This document shows, piece by piece, positions 1 through 7,508 of a stretch of DNA of 43,298 bases. Source of the DNA: Alphaproteobacteria bacterium (lineage in GTDB: Bacteria > Pseudomonadota > Alphaproteobacteria > Bin95); contig JAJDYL010000109.1 in the NCBI GenBank assembly GCA_022825195.1, positions 1 to 43,298 on the forward strand. The letters are read 5' to 3'. Under the pieces are notes generated by a model. That model was not told the DNA's origin. It was given only the letters and a program-made list of their open reading frames with translations, and ran no database searches. The position numbers were made by a program, and so were the translations under genes. Every line of letters starts with the position of its first letter. The stretch's first letter is position 1.

Positions 1-152
1 CCCCAGCCATGCTTTCTGCAGAAAAGCGGAACGGCGGCCCCGGAAGCCGCCTTTCTCTCATGCCTATTCTACACCATTTCTCGGGAAATCAAGTCGTTTC
101 AGGAACAAAAATTGAAAATATCGGACAACTTTCTTACAATCCATTGAATCGG
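1..152 (+). repeat. Dispersed repeat, copy A (partner inverted at 42574-42724)
   Basis: This segment aligns over its full length with the reverse complement of 42574-42724. The first 54 bases are identical, there is one difference in the first 88, and about 15 in total with a single 1-base gap. Most of the differences are transitions. Inside is a GC hairpin (GGCGGC paired with GCCGCC, about 34-52) followed by a pyrimidine run, so it may act as a terminator. The short open frames across it carry no recognisable protein. The window starts inside the repeat, so the element may extend further left. Confidence 0.85.
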
Positions 153-161
153 TGTGATAAT
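134..161 (+). promoter_or_regulatory. Candidate sigma-70-like promoter at the edge of the repeat
   Basis: TTACAA at 134-139 and GATAAT at 156-161 are separated by 16 bases. The -35-like box lies inside repeat copy A and the -10-like box just outside it. It would drive the MetE-like gene at 390 with a leader of about 220 bases. The assignment rests on consensus matching only. Confidence 0.3.
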
Positions 162-225
162 TACAGGCGTTCAATATGCCGTTTCGCGGCTGCTCGGGAA
201 CAAGGGGCCGGAACAGGTCTGTGCA

Positions 226-249
226 TGACGGGCGGGGGCGGCCCCGTCA
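226..249 (+). promoter_or_regulatory. Hairpin in the leader of the MetE-like gene
   Basis: TGACGGG at 226-232 pairs with CCCGTCA at 243-249 (7 bp, 10-base GC-rich loop). It lies in the roughly 228-base non-coding stretch before the start at 390. No T-tract follows, so it is not an intrinsic terminator. I could not match the leader to a cobalamin or SAM riboswitch consensus. Confidence 0.35.
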
Positions 250-389
250 TCGGTTCCGATCGACGACCGCTGGTGCAAGTCGCGAAAGACGGCATATCCC
301 CAGGAGCGTCAGTCGGTGGAACATTCCGGTGTTGGCTGCATCCGCAGCCGCTGTACTATGCCCTCTTCCAACTTCCGGGGAGGCCCGCC

Positions 390-1430
390 ATGCCGCTCAC
401 CTGCGCCCACCTTGTCGGCAGCCTGCCCTATCCGGACGCCGACACGGCCTTCACGGAAATCGGCAGCCGGCTCGGCAGTCATCTCAGGCGGATTCCGGAC
501 GGCGAAACCGGCGAGCGGGCCCGCTGGATCTACTGGCAGCGCGCCAAGGTCGCGGCGCATCCGGCGATGGAGGTGGCGGCCGACGAGGACAAGGCGCGCA
601 TCCACCAGTGGGACGGCAAGCTGATCCGTGAATGGGAGCTGCTGCGCTTCCGCGCCGGCGTCGATCCGGCGACGGTCGAGTTCGACCCCGGCTATGCGCC
701 CGAGGCCGCCGCCTCCTACGCCCGCTTCACCGCCATGCGCGACGCCGGGACCCTGCCGGCCGGGGTCCGCTTCCAGGTGTGCCTGCCGACGCCGATGGCG
801 ATCGGCTACTGGTTCGTTTCGCCCTCGTGCCGTCCGGAATTCTTCGCGGCCTATGAGCGCGCCTTCAAGGCCGACCTCGCGAAAATCTGCGCCGCGATTC
901 CGAACGACGACCTCGCGGTCCAGTGGGACGTGTGCCAGGAGGTGCTGGCGTGGGAGGGGTATTTCCCGAACCGGCCGGCGACCTACAAGCAGGACATCAC
1001 CGCCATGCTGGCGCGCCTCGGCAACGCCGTGCCGGAGCCCGTGGAGCTCGGCTACCACCTCTGCTACGGCTCGCCGAAAGACGAGCATGTGGTGATGCCG
1101 ACGGATCTCGCCAATGCGGTCGAGATCGCCCAGGGCATCGTCGGCGGGCTGGAGCGCTCCCTCCAGTTCGTCCATGTCCCGGCGCCGAAACATCGGGACG
1201 ACGCGGCCTATTACGCACCGCTATCCGCGCTCAGCCTGCCGGAGGGCTGCGACCTCTATCTGGGCCTCATCCACCATGACGACCGGGACGGCGACCGGCG
1301 CCGCATCGCCGCCGCGGCGCAGACGGTGGACACGTTCGGCATAGCGACCGAATGCGGCTGGGGCCGCAGCGACCCGGCGCGCGCGCCCGGCCTGCTCGAC
1401 AGCCACCGTGTCGCGCTGGAGGCGGAATGA
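390..1430 (+). CDS. MetE/UROD-like barrel protein (cobalamin-independent methionine synthase C-terminal-like)
   Basis: 346 aa starting at ATG 390, with a GGGGAGG ribosome site at 377-383. The frame is open far upstream, but that part runs through the repeat and leader and looks non-coding. The protein resembles the C-terminal catalytic barrel of MetE. A YHLCYG motif gives the H-x-C pair (H223, C225) that binds zinc in MetE, and TECGWGR near the end gives the third ligand (C322). The N-terminal MetE half is absent, so it is a single-barrel relative (full MetE is about 750 aa). By family it probably transfers methyl groups to or from a thiol or binds a thiol substrate; the substrate is unknown. 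It converges on the antitoxin gene that ends at 1445. Confidence 0.75.
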   Translation: MPLTCAHLVGSLPYPDADTAFTEIGSRLGSHLRRIPDGETGERARWIYWQRAKVAAHPAMEVAADEDKARIHQWDGKLIREWELLRFRAGVDPATVEFDPGYAPEAAASYARFTAMRDAGTLPAGVRFQVCLPTPMAIGYWFVSPSCRPEFFAAYERAFKADLAKICAAIPNDDLAVQWDVCQEVLAWEGYFPNRPATYKQDITAMLARLGNAVPEPVELGYHLCYGSPKDEHVVMPTDLANAVEIAQGIVGGLERSLQFVHVPAPKHRDDAAYYAPLSALSLPEGCDLYLGLIHHDDRDGDRRRIAAAAQTVDTFGIATECGWGRSDPARAPGLLDSHRVALEAE

Positions 1431-1444
1431 GCTTGTCTTGAAGT

Positions 1445-1780
1445 TCATGTAAGCGCATGCAATGCGGCTTCGGGAGCCTTGTCGAGGACTCTTAGCAGGG
1501 CGCGCGCCGCGCCTGTCGGCCCACGCTTGCCTTGCTCCCAGTTGCGGATCGTCTCGTGCGGCACGCCTATGCGGTGCGCGAACTCCACCTGGGTGAGCCC
1601 GAGACGCCGGCGCACACGCCGGGCGAAGCGCGCCATATCCTGCATCGCCTCGGCATCGTCCTCGCGCGCCTGCTGCGCGATATCCTCCTCGGTCGTCGCG
1701 TCCAGCATCGCATGATCGACCCGTCCCGGAGGCAGGGTCTGCAGATCGTCCGGGTTAATCCTGACGCGCGTTCTGCTCAT
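1445..1780 (-). CDS. XRE-family helix-turn-helix antitoxin of a BrnT-type module
   Basis: 111 aa, starting at ATG 1780-1778 (MSRTRVRIN...). The C-terminal half carries an XRE helix-turn-helix: RRLGLTQVEFAHRIGVPHET followed by IRNWEQGKR, the usual DNA-binding pattern of antitoxins that autoregulate their operon. The start overlaps the 3' end of the upstream BrnT-like reading frame by 26 bp, the normal toxin-first layout of BrnT modules. BrnA proper is a ribbon-helix-helix protein, so this is the XRE-type partner. Because the adjacent toxin frame is interrupted, it may now be an orphan regulator. Confidence 0.8.
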   Translation of the reverse strand: MSRTRVRINPDDLQTLPPGRVDHAMLDATTEEDIAQQAREDDAEAMQDMARFARRVRRRLGLTQVEFAHRIGVPHETIRNWEQGKRGPTGAARALLRVLDKAPEAALHALT

Positions 1781-2063
1781 ATTCCCGAACCTCCCTGGCA
1801 TTGGCCTTGCGAGCCGACACGACGCGGATCACAGCACCTCGCATCGTGTAGATCACAACGAACACCCGGCCCTCTATCTTCCCGAGCAATCTGTAGCGGT
1901 CCTCGCCATGGTCGAACCGGCGATCCTGACCGACAGTCCTGTCGCGGTCCAGAAATGCGCGGATGACGTAGGAGAAATCAAAACTCCGCTGCGAGGACAG
2001 TCTTTAGCTTTTGGCATCGTCCCAATCGAATTCTACAGCAGTATGTAGGCCATTGGCCGACAA
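1755..2063 (-). pseudogene. brnT: BrnT-like ribonuclease toxin, interrupted by an in-frame stop
   Basis: Reading the minus strand gives the BrnT N-terminal signature VEFDWDDAKS and then a TAA at 2006-2004. The same frame continues for 82 codons with clear BrnT features: FDFSYVIRAFLDRDRT, RYRLLGKIEGRVFVVIYT and the C-terminal RVVSARKANAREVREYE. It stops at 1757-1755, inside the antitoxin start. No ATG, GTG or TTG restarts the frame close after the stop. The region between DDAKS and FDFSY reads poorly and could contain two compensating shifts. The remnant start is uncertain; TTG at 2063 is one option. I infer a dead or frameshifted toxin. A sequencing error is the main alternative. Confidence 0.75.
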
Positions 2064-2097
2064 TTGTCGAGAGCCGGCGCGGTGGCGTCTGTCCCGA

Positions 2098-2931
2098 CTA
2101 CCGGCCGCCATTGCTTCCCGCCCGCCCGATTTCCTCCTTCAGCGCGCGGATTTCGCTGCGCAGGCCCTCCAGTTCCGTTGCGAGGAAGGAGGCTTCGGCT
2201 TCCGTCACCTGCCGGAGCACCGCCTCGGTCTCTTCCCGGTCGGCCGTGTGCAGCGTCTGCATGGCATCGACGATGACGGCGATGAAGAGGTTCAGCACCG
2301 CGAAGCTGGTCAGCAGGATGAAGGGCACGAAGAAGGCCCAGGCCCAGCCGAAAGTCTCCATCACCGGGCGCACGATGCCCATCGACCAGCTTTCCAGCGT
2401 CATGATCTGGAAGAGCGAATACATGGACGCGCCGACGCTGCCGAACCACTCCGGGAAGGCATCCCCGAACATGCGCGTCGCCATCACCGCGCCGACATAG
2501 AACACGAGCAGCAGCAGGCTGGAGATCGAGCCGAGGCCCGGAATGGCGTGCAGCAGCGCCTCCACCACCTTGCGCATCTGGGGGACGACCGACACCAGCC
2601 GGAGCACCCGCAGGATGCGCAGCGCACGCAGCACCGAGAGATTGCCGGTTGCCGGGATCAGCGTGACGGCGATGACCGCGAAGTCGAACAGGTTCCAGCC
2701 GCGCGTGAAGAAGGCCGGCCCCTGAGCCACCAGCCGCGCCGCGATCTCGACGACGAAGACCGCCACGATGGCCTTGTCGAACCAGCCGAGCCAGGGCGAC
2801 AGCGCGTCGTTTACCGTCGCGGAGGTCTCGAGGCCGAGCGTCACCGCATTGACGACGATCAGCGCCGTGACCAGCCGTTCCGTCTTCGGCGAACACACAA
2901 ACTCATTCAACCGCTCGCGCCAAACCGCCAT
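2098..2931 (-). CDS. Bacterial voltage-gated sodium channel (NaChBac/NavAb family)
   Basis: 277 aa; ATG 2931-2929 is chosen because a GGGGAGG site precedes it. A single ion_trans domain has six membrane segments. S4 contains regularly spaced arginines (LRALRILRVLRLV). The pore carries TLESWSM at residues 178-184, the selectivity filter of NavAb-type sodium channels. The tail after S6 (AVLNLFIAVIVDAMQ) is rich in Glu and Arg with heptad-like leucines, fitting the C-terminal coiled coil that holds the tetramer together. The protein acts in the inner membrane and passes Na+ on depolarisation. It is divergent from the MFS gene, with about 98 bp between the starts. Confidence 0.93.
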   Translation of the reverse strand: MAVWRERLNEFVCSPKTERLVTALIVVNAVTLGLETSATVNDALSPWLGWFDKAIVAVFVVEIAARLVAQGPAFFTRGWNLFDFAVIAVTLIPATGNLSVLRALRILRVLRLVSVVPQMRKVVEALLHAIPGLGSISSLLLLVFYVGAVMATRMFGDAFPEWFGSVGASMYSLFQIMTLESWSMGIVRPVMETFGWAWAFFVPFILLTSFAVLNLFIAVIVDAMQTLHTADREETEAVLRQVTEAEASFLATELEGLRSEIRALKEEIGRAGSNGGR

Positions 2932-3029
2932 TGCCGCCTCCCCTTCCGTACCGCCGGCCTGATAATCAAGGCCGGCGGCCGGGCGCAAGCGGTTGCGGCG
3001 CCGGCCCCTTGCGGCTATCCGGCGCGTTC

Positions 3030-4205
3030 ATGTCCGCCGTCCTGCCCGCCCTCATCGCAACGCTCGCGATGCAGGCCATCGTCGTCATCGCCTCGCTCAT
3101 CGTGCCGATCACGATGCAGGAGAGCGCCGCCGCGCTCGGCATCGACCCGGCGCTCGTCGGCTATTACACGATGGTGATGTGGCTCGGCGGCATGGCCTCC
3201 ACCCTGTTCTCCGGCGGGCTGATACGCCGGTTCGGCGCGCTGCGCGTCTGCCAGGCGACGATGGCGCTGGCCGCGGCGGGCGCGTTGCTCACCGGCGTGG
3301 CGAACGTCGCCGCCTTCGCGCTTGCAGGCTTCCTGATCGGCATGGCCTACGGGCCGGCCAATCCCGCGGGCTCGCACCTGCTTGCCCGGCTCTCGCCGCC
3401 GCACCTGCGCGGGCGGGTCTTTTCGGTCAAGCAGACCAGCGTGCCGGCGGGCGCCACGATCGCCGGCCTGCTTGTGCCGGCGCTCGCGCTCGCCTGGGGC
3501 TGGCAGGCCGCGGGCCCCGCCATTGCCTTGCTCTGCATTGCGGCGATGGCCGCCGTCCAGCCGTGGCGCGCCGGCCTCGACGGCGACCGGGACGCCGCCG
3601 CGCGCCCCTTTGCCTCCCACCCGCTCGCCTCCATCCGCCAGACCTGGAAGCCTCCCGCCCTGCGGCGAACCGTCCTCGCTTCCGCGGTGTTCTCCATGGG
3701 GCAGTTCTGCTTCACGGCATTCTTCGTCGTTTTCATCATGCAGCGGACCGGGTTCGACCTCGCCGAGACAGGCTCCCTGTTTTCGGTCGGCTTCGTGGCC
3801 GGCATCGCGGCCCGTGTCGGCTGGGGATGGGTGGCCGATGCGACTTCAAGCCGCGCCGCCCTCGCCGTCCTCGGCTTCGCCATGGCCGCAACCGCGCTGG
3901 TTGCGACGACCGTCGGCCCCGGTTGGCCCTGGCTGGCGGTCGCCGGGCTCTCCGCCGCCTTCGGCGCAACGGCCGTCGGCTGGAACGGCGTCTATCTCGC
4001 CGAGGTCGCCCGGCTCGCACCCGGCGGCGATGTCGGCGCGGCGACCGGCGGGGCGATGTTCTTCACGCTCTCGGGTTCCGCATTCGGCCCGGCATTGTTC
4101 GGCGCGACGGCCGCTTCCTTCGGCTACGGCGCCGCGTTCGTCCTGATGGCGGCAGCGACCGGAGCGGCGGGCGCATGGATCGCGTTTGGAAGGGACGCAA
4201 GCTAG
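3030..4205 (+). CDS. MFS transporter
   Basis: 391 aa from ATG 3030 (MSAVLPALIATLAMQAIVV). The open frame extends upstream to about 2931, but that part overlaps the leader of the divergent channel gene and is not hydrophobic. About 12 hydrophobic segments are visible, split by a charged loop near residues 175-210. The loop after the second segment contains the MFS-like GGLIRRFGALR. Substrate specificity cannot be read from the sequence. It ends 99 bp before speD, with a candidate promoter between, so it is probably a separate transcript. Confidence 0.85.
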   Translation: MSAVLPALIATLAMQAIVVIASLIVPITMQESAAALGIDPALVGYYTMVMWLGGMASTLFSGGLIRRFGALRVCQATMALAAAGALLTGVANVAAFALAGFLIGMAYGPANPAGSHLLARLSPPHLRGRVFSVKQTSVPAGATIAGLLVPALALAWGWQAAGPAIALLCIAAMAAVQPWRAGLDGDRDAAARPFASHPLASIRQTWKPPALRRTVLASAVFSMGQFCFTAFFVVFIMQRTGFDLAETGSLFSVGFVAGIAARVGWGWVADATSSRAALAVLGFAMAATALVATTVGPGWPWLAVAGLSAAFGATAVGWNGVYLAEVARLAPGGDVGAATGGAMFFTLSGSAFGPALFGATAASFGYGAAFVLMAAATGAAGAWIAFGRDAS

Positions 4206-4220
4206 CCCGTCCAATTTCGC

Positions 4221-4248
4221 TTGCGCGCAGCGACAGGCTGCGTATTTT
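4221..4248 (+). promoter_or_regulatory. Candidate promoter of the speD-speE-dioxygenase operon
   Basis: TTGCGC at 4221-4226 and TATTTT at 4243-4248 have a 16-base spacer. They lie about 57 bp before the TTG start of speD, just after the MFS stop codon. Consensus match only. Confidence 0.4.
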
Positions 4249-4304
4249 GTCGCGCCTTGCCGCGCCCGGCGCCGCAAGCCATCTCAAGCTTCGGGAGGAC
4301 GCCT

Positions 4305-4748
4305 TTGGCCCAGACGTCTGCCGCCGTTTCGGATGAGGCGGTGACCGCCCGCCTGTTTCCCCGCGAACAGCCCGCGGTCAAGGACTACTATGTCGAGCGG
4401 GACGGCCTGCGCTACGCCGGCACGCACCTGCTGGTGGATTTGTGGGGCGCCAGGGACCTCGACGATCCGGCGGCGATCGAGCGCGCCCTGCGCGCCTGCG
4501 CCGAGGCGTCGGGCGCGACCGTGCTGGGCGTCGACCTGCACCGCTTCCAGCCGAACGGCGTGTCCGGCGTGCTGCTGCTGGCGGAATCGCATATCTCGAT
4601 CCACACATGGCCCGAGCGCGGGTTCGCCGCCCTCGACCTGTTCATGTGCGGCGAGTGCGACCCCTATGCCGGCATCGAGGTGCTCAAGCGGGCCTTCGAG
4701 CCGGAGCAGATGACCCTGACGGAACACAAGCGGGGCATGATCCCGTGA
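4305..4748 (+). CDS. speD: S-adenosylmethionine decarboxylase proenzyme (SpeD)
   Basis: 147 aa from TTG 4305, chosen because GGGAGGA lies just upstream (about 4296-4302). It decarboxylates S-adenosylmethionine to supply the aminopropyl group for spermidine. The family's self-cleavage site is present: ESHISIHTWPE, with Glu94-Ser95 as the expected break and Ser95 becoming the pyruvoyl group. FMCGECDPY follows, including the conserved cysteine region of short bacterial SpeD. Length is slightly above the usual 115-140 aa. The last codons overlap speE (GTGA), so the two are translationally coupled. Confidence 0.95.
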   Translation: MAQTSAAVSDEAVTARLFPREQPAVKDYYVERDGLRYAGTHLLVDLWGARDLDDPAAIERALRACAEASGATVLGVDLHRFQPNGVSGVLLLAESHISIHTWPERGFAALDLFMCGECDPYAGIEVLKRAFEPEQMTLTEHKRGMIP

Positions 4749-5596
4749 CCGCGGGGGGCTGGTTCGAGGAAGCCATCCACGCCCACGCGACCCAGAAGCT
4801 CGAAATCACGCAGGTCCTCTACAGTTCCGACACGGAGCTGCAGAAGATCCTCATCTTCGAGAACCCGACCTTCGGCCGGGTGATGACGCTCGACGGCGTG
4901 GTGCAGGTCACCGAAGGCGACGAGTTCATCTATCACGAGATGATGGCGCATGTGCCGATCCTGGCGCACGGCGCGGTCCGCGACGTGCTGATCGTCGGCG
5001 GCGGCGACGGCGGCCTGCTTGAGGAGGTGCTGAAGCACCCGGTGGCGCGCGCCACCATGGTGGAGATCGACCGGGGCGTGTTGGACCTCGCCCGGCGCTA
5101 CCTGCCCTCGATCTGCAAGGACGCGTTCGACGATCCGCGCGCGGAGCTGGTGATCGCCGACGGCGCGCGCCACGTCGCGGAAACGGACGCCCGCTACGAC
5201 GTCGTGCTGATCGATTCGACGGACCCCGTCGGCCCCGGCGAAGTCCTGTTCCAGCGCGAGTTCTACGCCGGCTGCAAGCGCTGCCTGAAGCCGGGCGGCA
5301 TACTGGTGACGCAGAACGGCGTGGCCTTCGTGCAGGGCGAGGAGCTGACCTCCTCCTGGCGCCATTTCGACGCCCTGTTCGCCGACCCCGCCGCCTATGC
5401 GGTTGCGGTGCCGACCTATATCTGGGGCTTCATGGCGCTCGGCTGGGCGAGCGACGACCCCGCCCACCGCCGCAGGCCGCTCGCCGCCATAGAGGAGCGC
5501 TACGCGGCTGCGGAGCTGGACACGCGCTATTACAATCCGGAAATCCATCTCGGCGCCTTTGCGCTGCCGACCTACATGAAGGAGTTGATGCGGTGA
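4745..5596 (+). CDS. speE: Spermidine synthase (SpeE)
   Basis: 283 aa from GTG 4745, whose last two bases are the first two of the speD stop codon. The enzyme transfers the aminopropyl group of decarboxylated SAM to putrescine. The fold signatures are the N-terminal strand region with QKILIFEN, the nucleotide loop VGGGDGG (G85-G90), VEID, and the catalytic-site DSTDPVGP with D157 and D160. YNPEIHLGAFALP is typical of the C-terminus. It overlaps the following dioxygenase by 4 bp (GTGA). Confidence 0.96.
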   Translation: MTAGGWFEEAIHAHATQKLEITQVLYSSDTELQKILIFENPTFGRVMTLDGVVQVTEGDEFIYHEMMAHVPILAHGAVRDVLIVGGGDGGLLEEVLKHPVARATMVEIDRGVLDLARRYLPSICKDAFDDPRAELVIADGARHVAETDARYDVVLIDSTDPVGPGEVLFQREFYAGCKRCLKPGGILVTQNGVAFVQGEELTSSWRHFDALFADPAAYAVAVPTYIWGFMALGWASDDPAHRRRPLAAIEERYAAAELDTRYYNPEIHLGAFALPTYMKELMR

Positions 5597-6477
5597 CCTC
5601 CGGCGCAGAACCGGTTCCGATCGAAGTCGTCCCGACAGGCTTTGCGCTCGGCGCGGAAATCCGCGGCGTCGATGTCCGAAAGAGGCTGCCGCCGGAAACG
5701 GCCGCGGCCTTGCGCGAAGCCTGGAAACAGCACCTCGTGCTGCTGTTCCGGGGCCAGACGGGCCTGACGGATGAGCAATTGATCGCCTTCACCGAGGTGT
5801 TCGGACCTCTGCAGGACGCGCCGAACAGCGAGGTGACCGCGAATTTCGGCTCGTTCCGGGACGTGCCGAAGGAAGTGACGATCATCTCCAATATCGAGGT
5901 GGACGGCCGGCCCATCGGCGCGCTCGGCGCGGGCGAGGCGGACTGGCACACCGACATGTCGTTCATCGACGAGCCGCCCGCCGGCTCGTGCCTCTACGCC
6001 ATCGAAGTGCCGCCTTCCGGGGGCAATACCTCCTTCACCAACATGCACCGCGCCCTCGACACGCTCGACGCCGACACGGCGGGCGCGGTGGCGGAGGCAT
6101 GGTGCGTCCACGACGAATCGCTGACCTCGACCGGAGCGCAGCGGCGGGGCGTCCCGGAGGTGACCGACGTGCGCGAGACGCCGGGCGCCCGCCACCCGGT
6201 GCTGCGCACCCACCCCGACACCGGACGCAAGGCGCTGTTCCTCGGCCGGCGGCGCAATGCCTGGCTGGTCGGGTTCGACGTGGACGAGAGCGAGCGCCTG
6301 CTCGACCGGCTCTGGACCCATGCAGCCGACGAGGACCATGTCTGGGAACACCGCTGGCGCGCGGGCGATATCGTGCTCTGGGACAACCGCGCCGTCATGC
6401 ACAGGCGCGACCCGTTCGACCCGGCGACCCGCCGCCTGATGCACAGAACCCAGGTCGCCGGCGGCCGGCCTTTCTGA
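5593..6477 (+). CDS. TauD/TfdA-family 2-oxoglutarate/Fe(II) dioxygenase coupled to speDE
   Basis: 294 aa from GTG 5593, overlapping the speE stop by 4 bp, with AAGGAG at about 5579-5584. The iron-binding triad of the family is present: WHTD (H119, D121) and the distal WDNRAVMH (H270). An arginine pair follows (R280/R281, then MHR) where TauD binds 2-oxoglutarate. Family members hydroxylate small organic acids, sulfonates or amines. The tight overlap with speD-speE suggests a role on a polyamine or a related product, but that is inference from position. It is one of three TauD-fold genes in the window besides the GBBH-like one's relatives and is not a close copy of the one at 27945. Confidence 0.88.
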   Translation: MTSGAEPVPIEVVPTGFALGAEIRGVDVRKRLPPETAAALREAWKQHLVLLFRGQTGLTDEQLIAFTEVFGPLQDAPNSEVTANFGSFRDVPKEVTIISNIEVDGRPIGALGAGEADWHTDMSFIDEPPAGSCLYAIEVPPSGGNTSFTNMHRALDTLDADTAGAVAEAWCVHDESLTSTGAQRRGVPEVTDVRETPGARHPVLRTHPDTGRKALFLGRRRNAWLVGFDVDESERLLDRLWTHAADEDHVWEHRWRAGDIVLWDNRAVMHRRDPFDPATRRLMHRTQVAGGRPF

Positions 6478-6540
6478 CGGGGTTGCCGACCGGCGGAAGG
6501 GTGCTCGGCCGGGACAGTTCAAGGCCCGCCTGAAACAACC

Positions 6541-6576
6541 GGCCCCCGCCTCCTTGCGTATGGGCGGCGGCGGGCC
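6541..6576 (+). terminator. GC-rich stem-loop after the speDE-dioxygenase operon
   Basis: GGCCCCCGCC at 6541-6550 pairs with GGCG...GGGCC at 6566-6576 (nine pairs with a bulge). There is no T-tract, so it may be a weak terminator or 3' stabiliser, or part of the leader of the exporter gene that starts at 6591. Confidence 0.35.
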
Positions 6577-6590
6577 TAAGAGGGGCCGCC

Positions 6591-7508
6591 ATGCAGATCT
6601 ATCTGCCGGTTGCCGAACTTTCGGTCGATGTCTTTCTGTTGCTGGGGATGGGCGCCGGGGTGGGCGTGTTGTCCGGCCTGTTCGGCGTCGGCGGCGGCTT
6701 CCTGATGACGCCGCTCCTGATCTTCATCGGCATTCCGCCGCCGGTCGCCGTGGCGAGCGAGGCGAACCAGCTCGTCGCCACCTCCGTTTCCGGCGTGCTG
6801 GCCCATTGGCGGCGCGGCGCCGTCGATTTCAAGATGGGCCTGGTGCTGCTGTCCGGCGGCGTGCTGGGCTCGGGCCTCGGCGTGTGGCTGTTCAAGCTGC
6901 TGCGCGGCCTCGGCCAGATCGATCTGGCGATCTCGCTCTGCTACGTCGTGTTCCTCGGCATCGTCGGCGCGCTGATGATGGCGGAGAGCCTGCGCGCGCT
7001 CCTGCGCCAGCGGAAGGGCGTGGCGCGGCGCGGCAAGCTGCACCGCCATACCTGGATCCACGGCCTGCCGCTGAAGATGCGCTTCCAGAAGTCGCGACTC
7101 TATATCAGCGCCGTCATGCCGTTCCTGATCGGGCTGCTGGTCGGCCTCCTCGCGGCCATCATGGGCGTGGGCGGCGGGTTCATCATGGTGCCGGCGATGA
7201 TCTACCTGCTCGGCATGCCGACCTCCATGGTGGCGGGCACCTCGCTGTTCCAGATCCTGTTCGTGGTCTCGACCGTGACCCTGCTCCAGTCCGCCGCCAA
7301 CCAGACCGTGGATGTCATCCTGGCATTGCTGCTGCTGGCGGGCTCGGTCGTGGGCGTGCAGGTGGGCTCCCGTCTCGGCGCGAGGCTGCCGAGCGAGCAG
7401 TTCCGGGTGCTCCTGGCGGCCCTGGTGCTGGCGGTCTGCCTCAAGCTGCTGTTCGACCTGGTGACGCGGCCCGAAGACCTCTACTCGCTCCATCCGGGGC
7501 TCCTCTGA
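6591..7508 (+). CDS. TSUP-family sulfite/sulfur-anion exporter (TauE/SafE)
   Basis: 305 aa from ATG 6591. The protein shows the two-fold TSUP pattern: GLFGVGGGFLMTPLLI in the first half and AIMGVGGGFIMVPAMIY in the second, each opening a set of membrane segments. About eight hydrophobic helices are visible with a basic cytoplasmic loop near residues 140-160 (RQRKGVARRGKLHRH). Family members export sulfite, sulfoacetate or related anions. Position fits: it starts a run that leads to sulfite-oxidising enzymes. The stop overlaps the next start by one base. Confidence 0.9.
   Translation: MQIYLPVAELSVDVFLLLGMGAGVGVLSGLFGVGGGFLMTPLLIFIGIPPPVAVASEANQLVATSVSGVLAHWRRGAVDFKMGLVLLSGGVLGSGLGVWLFKLLRGLGQIDLAISLCYVVFLGIVGALMMAESLRALLRQRKGVARRGKLHRHTWIHGLPLKMRFQKSRLYISAVMPFLIGLLVGLLAAIMGVGGGFIMVPAMIYLLGMPTSMVAGTSLFQILFVVSTVTLLQSAANQTVDVILALLLLAGSVVGVQVGSRLGARLPSEQFRVLLAALVLAVCLKLLFDLVTRPEDLYSLHPGLL

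Noticed and set aside
9..389. In-frame N-terminal extension of the MetE-like protein
   Set aside because: It crosses the dispersed repeat, is not MetE-like, and a good ribosome site marks ATG 390.
162..389. Cobalamin riboswitch before the MetE-like gene
   Set aside because: A few short pieces look similar, but the B12 box and core order are not met.
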